Below, piece after piece: positions 48,906 to 60,631 of a stretch of 64,000 nucleotides of DNA. Origin of the DNA: Heterobasidion occidentale (lineage: Eukaryota > Basidiomycota > Agaricomycetes > Russulales > Bondarzewiaceae); the NCBI GenBank assembly GCA_039111635.1, contig JBCAQO010000011.1, positions 558,001 through 622,000 of the forward strand, read 5' to 3'. Every line of letters starts with the position of its first letter. Position 1 is the first letter of the stretch. The notes beneath the pieces were generated by a model that had not been told where the DNA came from, did not search any database, and worked only from the letters and a program-made list of their open reading frames with translations. Made by a program: the position numbers and the translations under genes.

Positions 48906-51900
48906 ATGGATGCTATGGACTATGATGCGTATGATGCTTTACTGCACCACATTTTCAAGCAGGTTAGCGTCTTCGTCACATTCCGTATATCCTCTGCGCT
49001 CTTCCCTTATCTGCGGCTCACAGACACAAGGGGATGCCTGGTTCAAACCATCCTCTGAGAACATCCATGCTGGGGTTTGCTTGCGCATCAACACAGGTCA
49101 ATTCCGCGTCTTTCCTTATGAGAATCGGTATCTGGAACCCTTCGAGGCCGCTGTCAGAGGTTTAAACCCTGTAGTCGCAGTCAAGGTACGGAGTGCTGCA
49201 GTCCATGTTGCTTTAGGCACCGCGTAAGTAGTGTTTTCGCTTTGTTCCCACATGTTTCTTATGTTGATGAGGTTTTAGTGGGGATCAGGCCATGGCTATC
49301 TACGTCGATGGCGACACTCGCATTCAGATCTTGGATACCATGCTAGACCTTCCTCGTGCTGACAAGGAGCAATGTGGTGCTTTCATTGTAAGACTTGTCG
49401 TTATCGAGACGGTCTCATACTGACTAGTCCATTAGCGTGATGAGCGCGTCCTCGTCGTTTGGTCGGACAACCTCGACACAATCATCCCATTATGTTTAGA
49501 TTTCGATGACAAGCTGATCAAGCTAGTCTGGGCCCTCCGCGGCACTTTTAGTCTCGCATCTTCCGTGAATTCGACCGCGGGCAGCGCTGTTCCCTCAACA
49601 TCGAACTCCGCTTCCGAGATACAACTTTTTGAAAAGCCGGAGAAGACTAAAGAAGCAGCGCCCTCTTCCGACACGCCTGGTCAAGTGGCCGCCAAGACCG
49701 GCGGTTCGAGCTCGCTCTGGGGATGGAGAATCTCGACTAAAGCCGCTCAGGTCCAGCCGGACCTTGAGAAGGGCACAGTTAGCGTTAGGCCCATGCGCCT
49801 CTTCGCTCCTTTCTATGGCGGCCTAGGATGTGCCCTATCAGTTTGTACGTTCATTCTTCTTTCTTTTAGGTTACAAGCTAATCTTTTCCATCTGAATTCT
49901 ATTTTAGTCTTCGTGGGCAGCGGTCTTCAGGTCTTGATGACAGAATGGCGTCTGGATCATGACTATACCCGGTTCGCACTCATGGTCACCTCACCTTTCC
50001 TGTTTTGTGTGTCACTCGTAAGTCGCGGTCATTTGCTTTATCGAATCTGTTTCTCTGACATATGCCCCTCTCCTAGTTTTTCGCACTGCAGGTCGTCACC
50101 AATATTTCCTACGTGTGGGCTCGGATTTTTCACTTGTTTAATCTACTGTTCTGCTGACATTCTTTGGGTGCGATGAAGCCTTGGGCCTGTTGCTCAATAT
50201 CATGAAAATTCCAAATACTACTCTGCGGTCAAACCGAATCCCGATAAGGACCTTGATTCGCGCCTTCCTCATATCACGATCGAGCTCCCAGTTATAAGGA
50301 GAGCCTGCAGCACACAATGTAAGTGCAGTCAATGTTCGATCTTTGAAGCTTCTGGGCGGATGTATCTTGATTTGTGGGGCTATCTCATGTCTATGAATTC
50401 GCACCCTATCTACCTCCTTTCCTCAAATTCTCTTTGGCTGATGCAAATATCTTTAGATCCCCATCAGTACAGTCTTTAAAGAAGGCGATGCAGACTTATG
50501 CCCGCCAGGGCGGCACTTCCAGCATCTTCGTCCACGATGATGGCCTGCAACTTATCTCGGAATCCGAGCGCCACGAGCGGGTCACTTTCTATGCCGATAA
50601 CGGGATTGGCTGGGTTGCGCGTCCCAAGCACGATGATTCGGAAGGTGGCTTCAAGCGTCGTGGTCGATTCAAAAAGGCCAGTAATATGAACTACGGACTG
50701 ACACTTAGTTTGCGAATGGAGGAGTGGATCAAGAAGCTGGAGACACAGAAAGAAACCGCAAACGGTGAGGCGGAAGACCCTCAGGAAGAAGAGTTGGAGG
50801 AGAAAGCGTTGAGGATCGCTATCGAGGAAATATATGAAGAGAGCGGGAAGAAATTCAAACCTTGGGCGAGCAATGCGAAGGCGCTTCGTGTGGGAGAAAT
50901 TATTCTCATTGTCGATTCCGATACCATCGTTCCAGAGGTATGTTTCTTCTGATGCTGTCCTCTCGATTCCGCTCGAACTAGCAACAGGACTGTTTCCGTG
51001 ATGCTGCAAGAGAACTTGCTGAGTCTCCAGAGGTCGCCATCATCCAGCACGAATCAGGTATACTTTTTGATTGGACGATCTTCACAATCAGGCTGAGATG
51101 TTCGCAGATGTCATGCAAGTCGCTCATCATTACTTTGAGAACGGCATCGCACACTTCACCCGCCGGATAAACAAATGTATCTCGATGGGGTGCGCGAATG
51201 GCGAAGTAGCACCATTCGTCGGGCACAATGCCTTCTTGAGGTGGTCTGCGTTGCAAGATGCGGCCTTCGAGGATGAAGGAGATAACAACAAAATGAAAAT
51301 CTGGTCAGAAAGCAATGTCAGCGAGGACTTTGATATGGCCCTGCGACTTCAGGTTTGTGGCAAATCGGAGTTGTTGGCGAAAGCTTATAACGGGCCACTT
51401 TTCAGCTTCGCGGATATATAATCCGTTGGGCTACCTACTCTGAGGGAGGATTCAAAGAAGGTGTATCTCTCACTGCTGACGACGAACTGAATCGATGGCA
51501 GAAATATGCATACGGTACATCGATGTGTTATCTCTATTTCCTCATAACCTGGGCTCATTCAGTATTCAGGATGCAATGAGCTAATCTTCAATCCTCTCAT
51601 TCATTGGTGGCGCCTTGGACCCATCACAAAGCAGCTTCGGACTTTTCTGTGGTCTGACGCGCCAGTCCACTATAAAGTCAGCATGATGTCATGTGTGTTT
51701 CATGAATCTGTTTTGTTTTCATCAAAGATTGACACTTTTCGCATTCTACAGATATGTTCTCATATTGTAGGCCACAGAATTGCAATGGGCGTGTTCCGTT
51801 CATGTTCTGATCAATTTTTCATAGACGGGTTGGCAGCCGGCTGTACACTGTCTGTGGCGAACTACATCCTGCTCGGTTTCGCGTTCCCAGTGGATGGGTT

Positions 51901-52551
51901 CTACGAGCACTCGTTCGAAATTTGGCTTGCATGCACGGTAGTGTTCCCGGGCGCTGGCAATGTCGGATATACGCTATTGGAATATCGCATTGGACATCGC
52001 AGTCTAATCTCGTCTTTGGTTGAGAACTTAACCTGGGTCCCCTTCTTGTGAGTACATTTGCTCTCAGTTAAATTGACTGTGCTCAAAATCCATCAGCTTC
52101 TTTTTCTTCGGCGGCCTCCCCATTCACCTATCTCAGGCACTTCTTGCTCACCTCTTCTCGTACAACATTACATGGGGCGCCACTAAGAAGGAAGTCGAGC
52201 GCTCCAACTTCTTCATCGAGGTACCGCGGATCTTGAGACGTTTCTGGCTCGCCTTCGTCCTTTCATTTATCTGTATCATCGCGATGATCATATTGTCGAC
52301 TTCTCTTCCCCCTCTTCCCTGGAGGGTCCCGGGAGTCGACTGGGCTGTCATTCTACCTTTATCGTGAGTTTGCCACTCAGACATACGGTATGGTTGCTGA
52401 CATTGCTGTCCCCTTTCCAGCATAGTTGCAGGGTGTCACATCCTTTTTCCGGTCAGTGATCGTCGTATCCTTTTGAAAGCAATGAACTCATGGCCTTTCC
52501 TGTTGTTGTCAGATCATCCTGAATCCTTGGCTCATGATCTTCTCCTATTGA
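48906..52551 (+). CDS. GT2 membrane polysaccharide synthase, copy B, one frame break
   Basis: This is a paralogue of copy A with the same exon plan. Start MDAMDYDAYDALLHHIFKQ; N-terminal domain QGDAWFKPSSENIHAGVCLR and DERVLVVWSDNLDTI. Catalytic blocks: SSIFVHDDGLQ, ILIVDSDTIVPE (D-x-D), SESNVSEDFDMALRL, DDELNRWQKYAYG. Helices follow, to LNPWLMIFSY at the stop at 52549-52551. The equivalent of the GC-AG intron in copy A starts with GT here (50938-50987). At about 50293 the conserved P-V-Y-K-E is out of frame: copy A has GTTTAC, this copy GTTATA, consistent with loss of one T. If real, the catalytic domain would not be made from a normally spliced mRNA. Confidence 0.82.
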
Positions 52552-53015
52552 ACCGAGCTTCTCTATTCAATCGTCATGACCCTCCGGTCTTTTTATTTCT
52601 ACTCGCTGCCTGGACTTTGAATTTTCCCAAACATATACAATCCAGATCTCTCAATTTTCCGAGCTCACTCTGAGTATAGACTGTAATTCTTCATCGTAGT
52701 ATTCCATGTCAGGCGGTCTAGATTGATGTATCTGATTCCTCTGTACCTCATGTCTCAGTGTCACTGTATGGACTTTATTGCCAGTCAATTGTATCCGCTC
52801 TTTTCATCCATGCACCTTGTGCTCGTTGAATGATGGATGATCAGGACAATTGTGATACGGACAATTATCACAGTCCATGCAACCTGAATAGACAAAATCA
52901 AGAAAGCACAGCTATGGATACAACTCCATTCTGGGATATTGATACTCGAACGACAGCAAGACAACAAATAAAATAACCCAGATGATAATATGAGATAGAG
53001 TAACATTCTGAATGA
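52552..53015. other. Convergent 3' region
   Basis: About 460 bp between the GT2 copy B stop and the SAC3 stop. It is AT-rich, consistent with 3' UTRs, and has no further gene. Confidence 0.4.
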
Positions 53016-56000
53016 TCACGAGCGGGCTTCACCGCGATTTTTGAACACACTCTTTGTCAGGGCACGCAACATGGCTGTTGTCACCCGTGGAGGCGACCCG
53101 TCCGTGTCGGTGATCATGGACATAGTCGGCGATGCGGTCGGCGAAGGTGGTGGCGGATGCATACTCCCGTTGGACATGTGACTGCCGTTGGTATGAGAGG
53201 TAAACGATGAATCATCTATGATCGTCGGTTCTGAAGACAATGTTCTAGCCTTTTTGCTCGAGGTGGAAGAACTAGAAGGTAGGAAGTGTTGAGAATGAGA
53301 ACACTCAGCAAGGACAAACGCGAAACAGACACGCACGAGAGGATGTCCGCTTCGTCGTCGGGCGCTCTTCGCTTCCGACGTACAAAGAACGCAAACGTCC
53401 GACGGAGTTTATCCCCCGATTTCAGGATGCTCTTCTCCGTGTCCTCCCGAATAGCTTGTATTTCCCGTTTGGGGACGGGATAATTCGTCGATTTGTCCGG
53501 TTGGACAACTGACTCTATGCGACGCAGAGCCAGCTCATAAACATGGTCTATGAAGGAATTCACGGGAAAATCTGAAGGGTACAATCAGTGACGCTTGAAA
53601 ACAAAAAAGATGGAAATATTACAGACCGATTCCAAGAGACAAGTGAGAATGCAAACTCATGACGCTATCTGAAGATACGCGAGACAAGCCGGGCTGGTCA
53701 AGCCAAGCCAACGCGGCTTCGTACATAGCCCTAAGGTTGTGATCAATTGCTATACACCTATGACCAATGTAAAGAACGTACTGTGAGTTTTGGATGGTAT
53801 CGTTCCCCAGCAAAGGTAAAGGATTTGTATACGATTCCACGTTATCAAACCGAGACATCACATGGCGAGACAGAATGTTCATCAACTCGATCAACGTTCG
53901 CAGGACTTGGCCGTATAGATGCCAATCCACTACATACTGCATCAGCCGATATTCGTGATAGAGCACGAGGAATGTTTGAATACCTTCGTTGTTGGCTGCG
54001 CAACGAGTCACCCAGTCTTCTGCAAATTCTCTCCATGGGGAAATGACCAGTTTCAGCAGACCTGAATTCACTTGAGGTCAAAAGAAGACTGAAGACGACT
54101 AGCGGACACAACAGACCATCCCAAGACAGAATCTCAATGAGCCGCCCTGACACATCCAACGGCATTGGTCGAAGCGATTCCAAAAGCCGTGCATCCAGGT
54201 CGATCGTTGTTGACGTCAAAGAGAATGTGCAATGGCTGCTCAGATCGCCCTTCACCACGAAGTCTTCCACCTTTGTTACCAAGTTTGTCTTAATGAGGTT
54301 TGACTATTCAGAGAAAAACAAACGCACCATGCTCAATATATCGTGCGAAACGCTGGCCTGTTCACCTTCACCCCAGTTGATGAACAGGACGGATGTGACG
54401 AAGTGGCGATCCTCAGGCAAGGCCTCAACAACTTCGCGCAAACGCGAGCAGTCGTCGAGGATGCGATACTTCCGTTCAATCTCATCCTCGATTCCTTCCA
54501 GCGGGGAGCACTCGAACACGATCAACCCAGGGGACTCTGCCGATTCGTCGCCAGGCTTCAAAGGGATTGAAAATATGCGCTCCGCCGCCCATCTCCCTGA
54601 CTCCGGCACGTTGAACTTCCGCTCGACCCATATGGCAGTCCCGTCATTATCAGAATTTGTGGATAGCCAAACGGACCAATCAAACGGATAACTCTTCGCG
54701 ACGTTGTTTATATGCTGGCGAACCAGTTCGAGGAACGTCCCAACAGCCCATCTGCGCTCATGCTGATCGTGGTTCTAAAATGCGTTGAGGGTAAAAGTGA
54801 GATACTGCACTCCAAATGACTTGCTGCGAGAGATGAAGCACCTCTTTCAGCCGTTGAGCGAGTTGATCGTCTGTCCTCGGCGGCACATATTTGCTTGACA
54901 TCCGCTTTCGCGCGCGCTTCGCCGTGGGAGTATCGGCGACGATCCCGTTCGACTCTCGTCGTTTCTTGCTTGGCGATTTCCCATTAGACAAAGAGTGTCT
55001 ATGGACCCGTTCGCTGTATGCATCACTACGGCGGACGGCATCTACCCACTTCAAGCGCTCAATAGTGCTGTGGCGCCATTGCTGGAAGGATGACTTGACG
55101 ACGAGACTTTTTCGCAAGAAAGCCACCGCTTTTCCCTCGAGAGTTATGGAGTCAATGGCGCGCCCCTTACCCTTGCCATTCACCTTGGAGAGGGTGGGCA
55201 CAAGCGTGAGGGAAGGTGTAGCAAGAGGGGCGGGGGTAGACGTCGATGACTGCGATGTTGTAACGAACGAAGGAACGGGAGCACGTGCAGGAGTGGGAGT
55301 GGGAGTGGGAGTGGGAGTGAGAGCTAGGCTGCTATGACTCGAGACCGCAGAAGATCCGGCAGGTGTCGGTGACTCTACCGTCGATAGCCTTTTCAAACCT
55401 GTAAACGACGACTGAGCTGACAACTGCAGCGGGCTAAGTATATCCTCCGACGAGACGGATGACATCGATTGGAGGCTGGGATATCCAAACAGCGACTTGA
55501 GGGGTTTCGCGGAGGATTGAAACGAGGTCGCGGTTGGCGTGCCTGGTAGCGAGATGGGATTCATCTTGAGAGGAGGCGGCTGGGTCGGCGGGGAGCGTCC
55601 TGAGGGCGTCAAGGGCACCACGAGCGTTGGTGTGCGAGAAAGACTCTGTGACCCATTGACAAAATTGTTAGTAGTTGTCGTAGAGCCAGGCCGTTCGGAG
55701 AGGGTTTGCTTCTTCTCAAGTATTGATTGCCCAACCGGGGGAGTGGCCAAAGGTTTGTTAGTTTCTGGTACGCTCTTTGATTGCGGCTGAGGTGGAGTAG
55801 GTGAGAAAGTAGAAGAGGGGGATGTATTGATAGGAGGAAGTGAAGGACGTGAGTGGTGAGAGGCTACAGATGGTGGCGTAGGTGTGGGTGCAGCTGTGAT
55901 GGGTATAAGTGGGGATGTAGCTACGATGGATTCACGCTTTCCCGGAAGAAAGACGGGAGCGGTAGGGTTCAGCGTTATTGAACCGAAAACAGGTGCTGAC

Positions 56001-58363
56001 TCCTTCGTAAGTGGCGTCGGTACAGACGATGAGGGAAATACCGATACTGGCGGCGTGCTAAAGAAGCCCGAACTTGTCGAAGAACTAGCAGGTAACGGTG
56101 CCGGCTTCGAATTGAAGGCGGTCGTTTGGCCAAACCCGGAGACTCTAAACGAAGGTTGCGACACGCTCGATGAGATTGACGAAGGGGTAACTTGTGGCTG
56201 AGTCGATGCTGATGCATCACCAAAAGGTGATGCCTTGGAGGAGGAAGTGAGACCCGCGAATGCCGACGTCGAACCAAAAGCGGTCTGTCCAAAGGATGGG
56301 GCGAGGGCACTAGGTGCCGACGTAGACGAGGGAAAGGCTGCAGATGTGCCGCCGAACGCGCTCGTCACGGGGACGGTAGACCCTCCAAACGGTGATACGG
56401 AGGCTGAGCCGTTGGTCCCAAATGCGGAGCTGTTTGTATCCCCGAGGCCAGCGAATGGCAATATGTTGGAAGGCTTTGAGCTACCGAAAGCAGAGGTGCC
56501 CGTTGTGAAAGTTGCCCCACCGAATACGTTTGGTGTCGTCTTCAGGTTAGAGAAAGCAGTCGCAACGGGAGCTGGAGCCTGCGTGGTAAAAGCCGGCGCT
56601 GCAGCTGGAGCAGATGTAGAGGTTGGAATGGAGGAAAATGCAGAGGTAGGGCCGTTACAGGTTTGTCCAAAGACAGATGACGCAGGCTTCGGCCCGAAAT
56701 TGTCGGTGAGCCACTCTGTCGCACTCGGCTTCACGGGAGATCTAGCTTGTGGAGGATCCAGCTGATGATTCACTTCGTCTGTCGACGACATCTCCCCGTC
56801 TATGACTTGAGGAAGATCCAGTCCAGCACGAATGCTTTCAATATCATCAATCGTGTCCGTCCCGAACAGCCGCTCAAGGATGCAGGCTACAAGGTAGACC
56901 ATGACCTGGCTCCCTTGCTGTTGAAGTACCCCTGCTAATTCGGCGAAAATCGCCATCCCCTCTTCATCAACCACCAAAGCAGAGGTTTTCGTTATGGGCT
57001 CCGACTTTGCCTGGATGTGCTTCCGGAATTTTGTGGTCAAAAGAAAGACAGGGTGAGACAGGATTGATTGAGGAATATCGTCATGTCGCTCTCGTTGATC
57101 GCGTATGTGGATGAGACGATGGTAGATCCTCATTTCTAGTTCGTTCGGTGACTGGTAGCGACCGCGTTGATCTTCGTAGAACTCCTTCAGACTTTGAAGA
57201 GCTGTGGCGAATCAGGCTTTGCTCAGACATTAGAAGGGTGTACACTCACTGTTCATGAGCTGCTGCTCTTCTAACGCGATCGAGAACCCACTGCGGCTTC
57301 GCTCGATATGGAGCGCGAGGATATGAAAACGTGCGCAACGTTCGTGGCACTCCATAGCAACAGCACCTGTCTCATGTTGCATCGTGAAGTCGTTTCGAAC
57401 AGAGCGAGAACGATCACGAATGAAATTAAAGGTTGGTGAGAACCCTTCCCGATGCATAAGGTTATGGAATAGATAGTTCAATGTTCTCTGCACGCGTAAA
57501 ATCAGAACCCATAAGCTAGCACGCTCTTAACTTGAACGTACCTTGAGAACGGGAGGCGGCCGCAAATCAGAGGGCAGTGTCTTGTCGCCAGCGGCGCGCT
57601 CGTACATCTTCACAGCGCGATTGTGGTCTACCCGTCTCGTCCCGGGGATCTTCATACCATCAGTGCAGATTTCGGGAAGAAATAAGTGACACAAGGGTAG
57701 AGACACGTACAACTTCCCACTCAAACAGGTTATTTTCCCGTTCGCGCCTGTACCTCTCAAACCGTGGACACATGTCCATGCATGTCCCGACCATCGTGAT
57801 GGCTTCGTCCAACCGTTTTGGAACCAAAGGGTCGTCCATTTTCCCCTCTGCTATTGCTTTCTTTCGTTCTACTTCTCGCGCTTTCACGAGCTGCATACCA
57901 TATCTCGTCGGACACGAACGGGCAAGAACCTACGACAACGCACCTCTTGATAGAACCGCTCGCGCTCCTCCGGGGTGCTCAGCTCTGGCTCTTCGATCTC
58001 GCCCTCGCCCTCAGTGGACTCCTCCCCCTCGCCTTCTGTGTCCACACCATCGTCTCCCTGCAACACAGTGGGCATGACATTCGGCGTCTCTGGTCTGGGC
58101 GACTCGGACGACCTCGCTGATCTTCCGCGCCCCCTGCCTCTCACGCTTAGATGCCCGCCCCGCTCCCAGCGATCTCCATTGACCCCCAGGTGGTTTGGGG
58201 TGGCTGACCGACTTCGGCCGCTACTCTGCTCGGCCACCCATGTCTTGTTCTTCGAGTGTCCGCGCCGAGCGCGTTCCGATACCCCATTCATCTTCGGTTC
58301 GCGTCCACGATGAGCCCTGCCAGTTGAAGGGAAGGCCTCCATGCTTCCGACAATACCGAGCAC
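53016..58363 (-). CDS. SAC3: SAC3/GANP-family mRNA export factor with FG repeats
   Basis: Sac3 is the scaffold of TREX-2, which links transcription and mRNA export at nuclear pores. The N-terminus is Arg/Gly/Ser/Glu-rich. The SAC3 signature is GTCMDMCPRFERYRRERENN, followed by IPGTRRVDHNRAVKMYERAA, RTLNYLFHNLMHREGFSPTF, MECHERCARFHILALHIERS and LVVDEEGMAIFAELAGVLQQ. A 791-codon exon (57133-54758) then runs into an FG-rich tract (SVFGQT, SAFGSS, ASPFGD), like nucleoporins, and Ser/Thr/Pro-rich stretches. The C-terminal part (IVFECSPLEGIEDEIERKYR, EDRHFVTSVLFINWGEGEQ) resembles the GANP/MCM3AP C-terminal region. The last exons give SFIDHVYELALRRIESV and a tail ending NRGEARS. About 1,500 residues, with no frame break. 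The start could also be the Met at MEAFPSTGR. Confidence 0.9.
55291..55320. repeat. Hexanucleotide tandem repeat within SAC3
   Basis: GAGTGG is repeated four times, followed by GAGTGA, on the plus strand. On the coding (minus) strand it encodes a Thr-Pro dipeptide run. Such a repeat may vary in copy number between strains without shifting frame. Confidence 0.9.
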
Positions 58364-59061
58364 CGAACTACGCGTTTCGGCTGGCGATTCAACAAGAAAT
58401 TGAGAAACGGACGGAGTGAAATATGAAAGACGTTGAACGTGAAGTCGTCAAAGAGTTTAAGGTACGGTGGGTGGATAATGGCAGCACGCCAGCAACGGCG
58501 GTGGTCTCAGGTCTAAGAGAAACACGGAGAATAGAATTCGCGCCACAACAAGGCTGGGTGGCACCAAGCAAGGACAAACACCGTTCAGGCTTGCAGTGGG
58601 ACTCGACAATTCAAATGAGATTCTGACCAACCTACGCGTTCTTCTCGAGGACACTATGGGTCAACAAAGGAACAGTACCCAGGATGTGTTGTTCAGTTTG
58701 GTCTTCGACACACGAAGTAAACTCTCAAATTTCAGGCCATGAACGAAAGTCAGAGGACTGAGCGACATCTCTGATAAGCTGTTAGAGTCAAATTCCCATA
58801 ACAATGTGCATTCATGCACGGTGGAACATCCGAGAAAGTATGTGACGTATAGGGTAGGAGACATTACGATGTAGAGTACAAGGAACAAACGACTGCCACA
58901 CGACAAAACAGAGCGACCAACATGACGAACGGGATGAGCGAACGAAAGGCATAAACAGAGCGTAACGTGTGCACACAAGAAGAGAGGTATCGCGAGGGAG
59001 GCGTACAGACAAACAGAGGAGAACCTGAGAGCAAAACCGCAAAACCCTAAAAAAAAAGAAA
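58364..59061. other. Intergenic between SAC3 and the WOPR gene
   Basis: About 700 bp: the SAC3 promoter followed by the 3' UTR of the WOPR gene. Short frames on both strands have no motif. Confidence 0.35.
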
Positions 59062-60631
59062 TCACGTCTCAACCGCAGCCAGCCCGCCGCTGCCGTCCAC
59101 GACATGGACGGCACTCCCTTCCATCACCTTGTGCTCCACCTCCGTTACTATAACGTCGGCGACCATACCTTCGACCGGCAACACGGGAGACACCATCTGT
59201 GGTGGGGCATATCCTGCGTACGGCGGCCAATACGAGGAGTATCCTGGTGGAGGCGGTGGGTAATACCCATAGTACGCCTGTTGGGACACATCTCCCATTG
59301 GCGGCGACATATACGCCGGATACCCTTGCGCAGAAGCTCCGGTCGGGGATGTGGGTGAGCCTGTTTGTTGTGAGACAGGTGATGTGGGAGATTCCGGAGC
59401 CACGGGAGGAGACACCGCAGGCGGCGGAGCATAGGCACCTGCCGGGTACATTGTATGCTGGCTCATGTTGTATCCCATCTGATAGTACGGGTGCGGTGGT
59501 GGCATCCCATATGGATAGTGGTGTTGAATCATGAGATTGGGGTCTGCATACCCCGTCTGTCCCACACTATACCCTGGCTCCGTCGGCGACGCTACCTGGG
59601 CCTGAGTGCCCTTGCCCTTCCGGGACCGCTTTGTGCCTGCATATGGATCAAATCGTTTTGCGCGCTTGCCCCCTGACACACCGCCAATGTCCGTCGGCGC
59701 ACTGAGAATAGGGATTCCAGTGGGGGTCGTGAGGACGTGGGGTGATGGTTCGACATCATCCGCTTCGCCGCGATATCGTGGGAGTCCGTCCATGCCAATC
59801 TCAACTTTGGGTGGATTTCGGAAATGCGTCTTATCGAGGTACTCCGGGCTGATGTCTAGTGAGGCGAGTTCGGGGTATGATGAAGGTGATCTCAGGCGCC
59901 CATCTTCAACGTCTTCGATTTTGTAATATGAGATCAAGTGTTGAGAAACTCCGTTGATCGTCAACGAAAATGTCTGTGCAGAAAAACACCGGTCAGTATC
60001 AATACCCATCATCGATCCGACCAAGGATGTCACTGCAGTGGATGCCACACAGGCTCGCCCCAAACGGGCGCTTATTTTGCGCGCGAGGCATCGTGCAATT
60101 CAATGTTCATGCGCTACTCACCTTCTTCATCATTCCACCAGACTTAAACTTGTAGCTATTCGTCAAGCTACCGACCAAGCTCCGCTCCCGATGTCGGTCA
60201 ATTCCAAGCCGACTTGCTTCTCCCCTTGGCCTGCTAAGCGTTTGGCCCTCAAGCTTGCCCCCATCAGGACCGAACTGCTCGTGTCCATCAGGCACTTCCA
60301 CACGGGGACCTCTGTGCCCCGTACCCTTCTTTTCCGTCTCGCGATACAGCAAGAAGTTGCCTAGGATCCTGGATGGGCTCCAGAAAAAGCCATCTGTCCA
60401 TCGTTTGATGCCGCTCTCGTCCTCATCGAAAACGAACACGGAGCCGGAGGTGATCATCTTCCGTTCAGAGTCAACTAAGCGACGGGTGACACGGGGGATA
60501 AGGCCCCGACGTGCAGCCTCGAGGATAAGGAGAGCATCGCCGGTCGTCTCTATCCACCCCGACCACGGCGGTTCGGTCCATGCACTCGATGATGCCTGGC
60601 CGTTGCCCTGTGTATCAGGGGGTGATGACAT
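59062..60631 (-). CDS. WOPR (Gti1/Pac2) transcription regulator
   Basis: This is a fungus-specific DNA-binding regulator of the WOPR family (Wor1/Ryp1/Sge1/Gti1/Pac2), known for control of morphology and development. Two exons meet between MMKK and TFSLTI. WOPRa has WIETTGDALLILEAARRGLI, VFVFDEDESGIKRWTDG and FFWSPSRILGNFLLYRE. WOPRb has SYKFKSGGMMKK and TFSLTINGVSQHLISYYKIE, ending before DKTHFRNPPKVE. A basic patch KRAKRFDPYAGTKRSRKGKG may serve nuclear import. The last 170 residues are Pro/Tyr/Gly/Gln-rich (AYYGYYPPPPPGYSSYWPPY), a likely disordered activation region. It is intact, about 460 residues; the first Met (MSSPPDTQGNG) is the start. Confidence 0.93.

Noticed and set aside
56235..56765. 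176-codon plus-strand frame opposite SAC3, and other long antisense frames at 54.1-57.1 kb
   Set aside because: They are antisense shadows of the SAC3 coding exons (Ala/Gly/Val-rich from the Ser/Thr/Pro and FG codons) and have no own motif.
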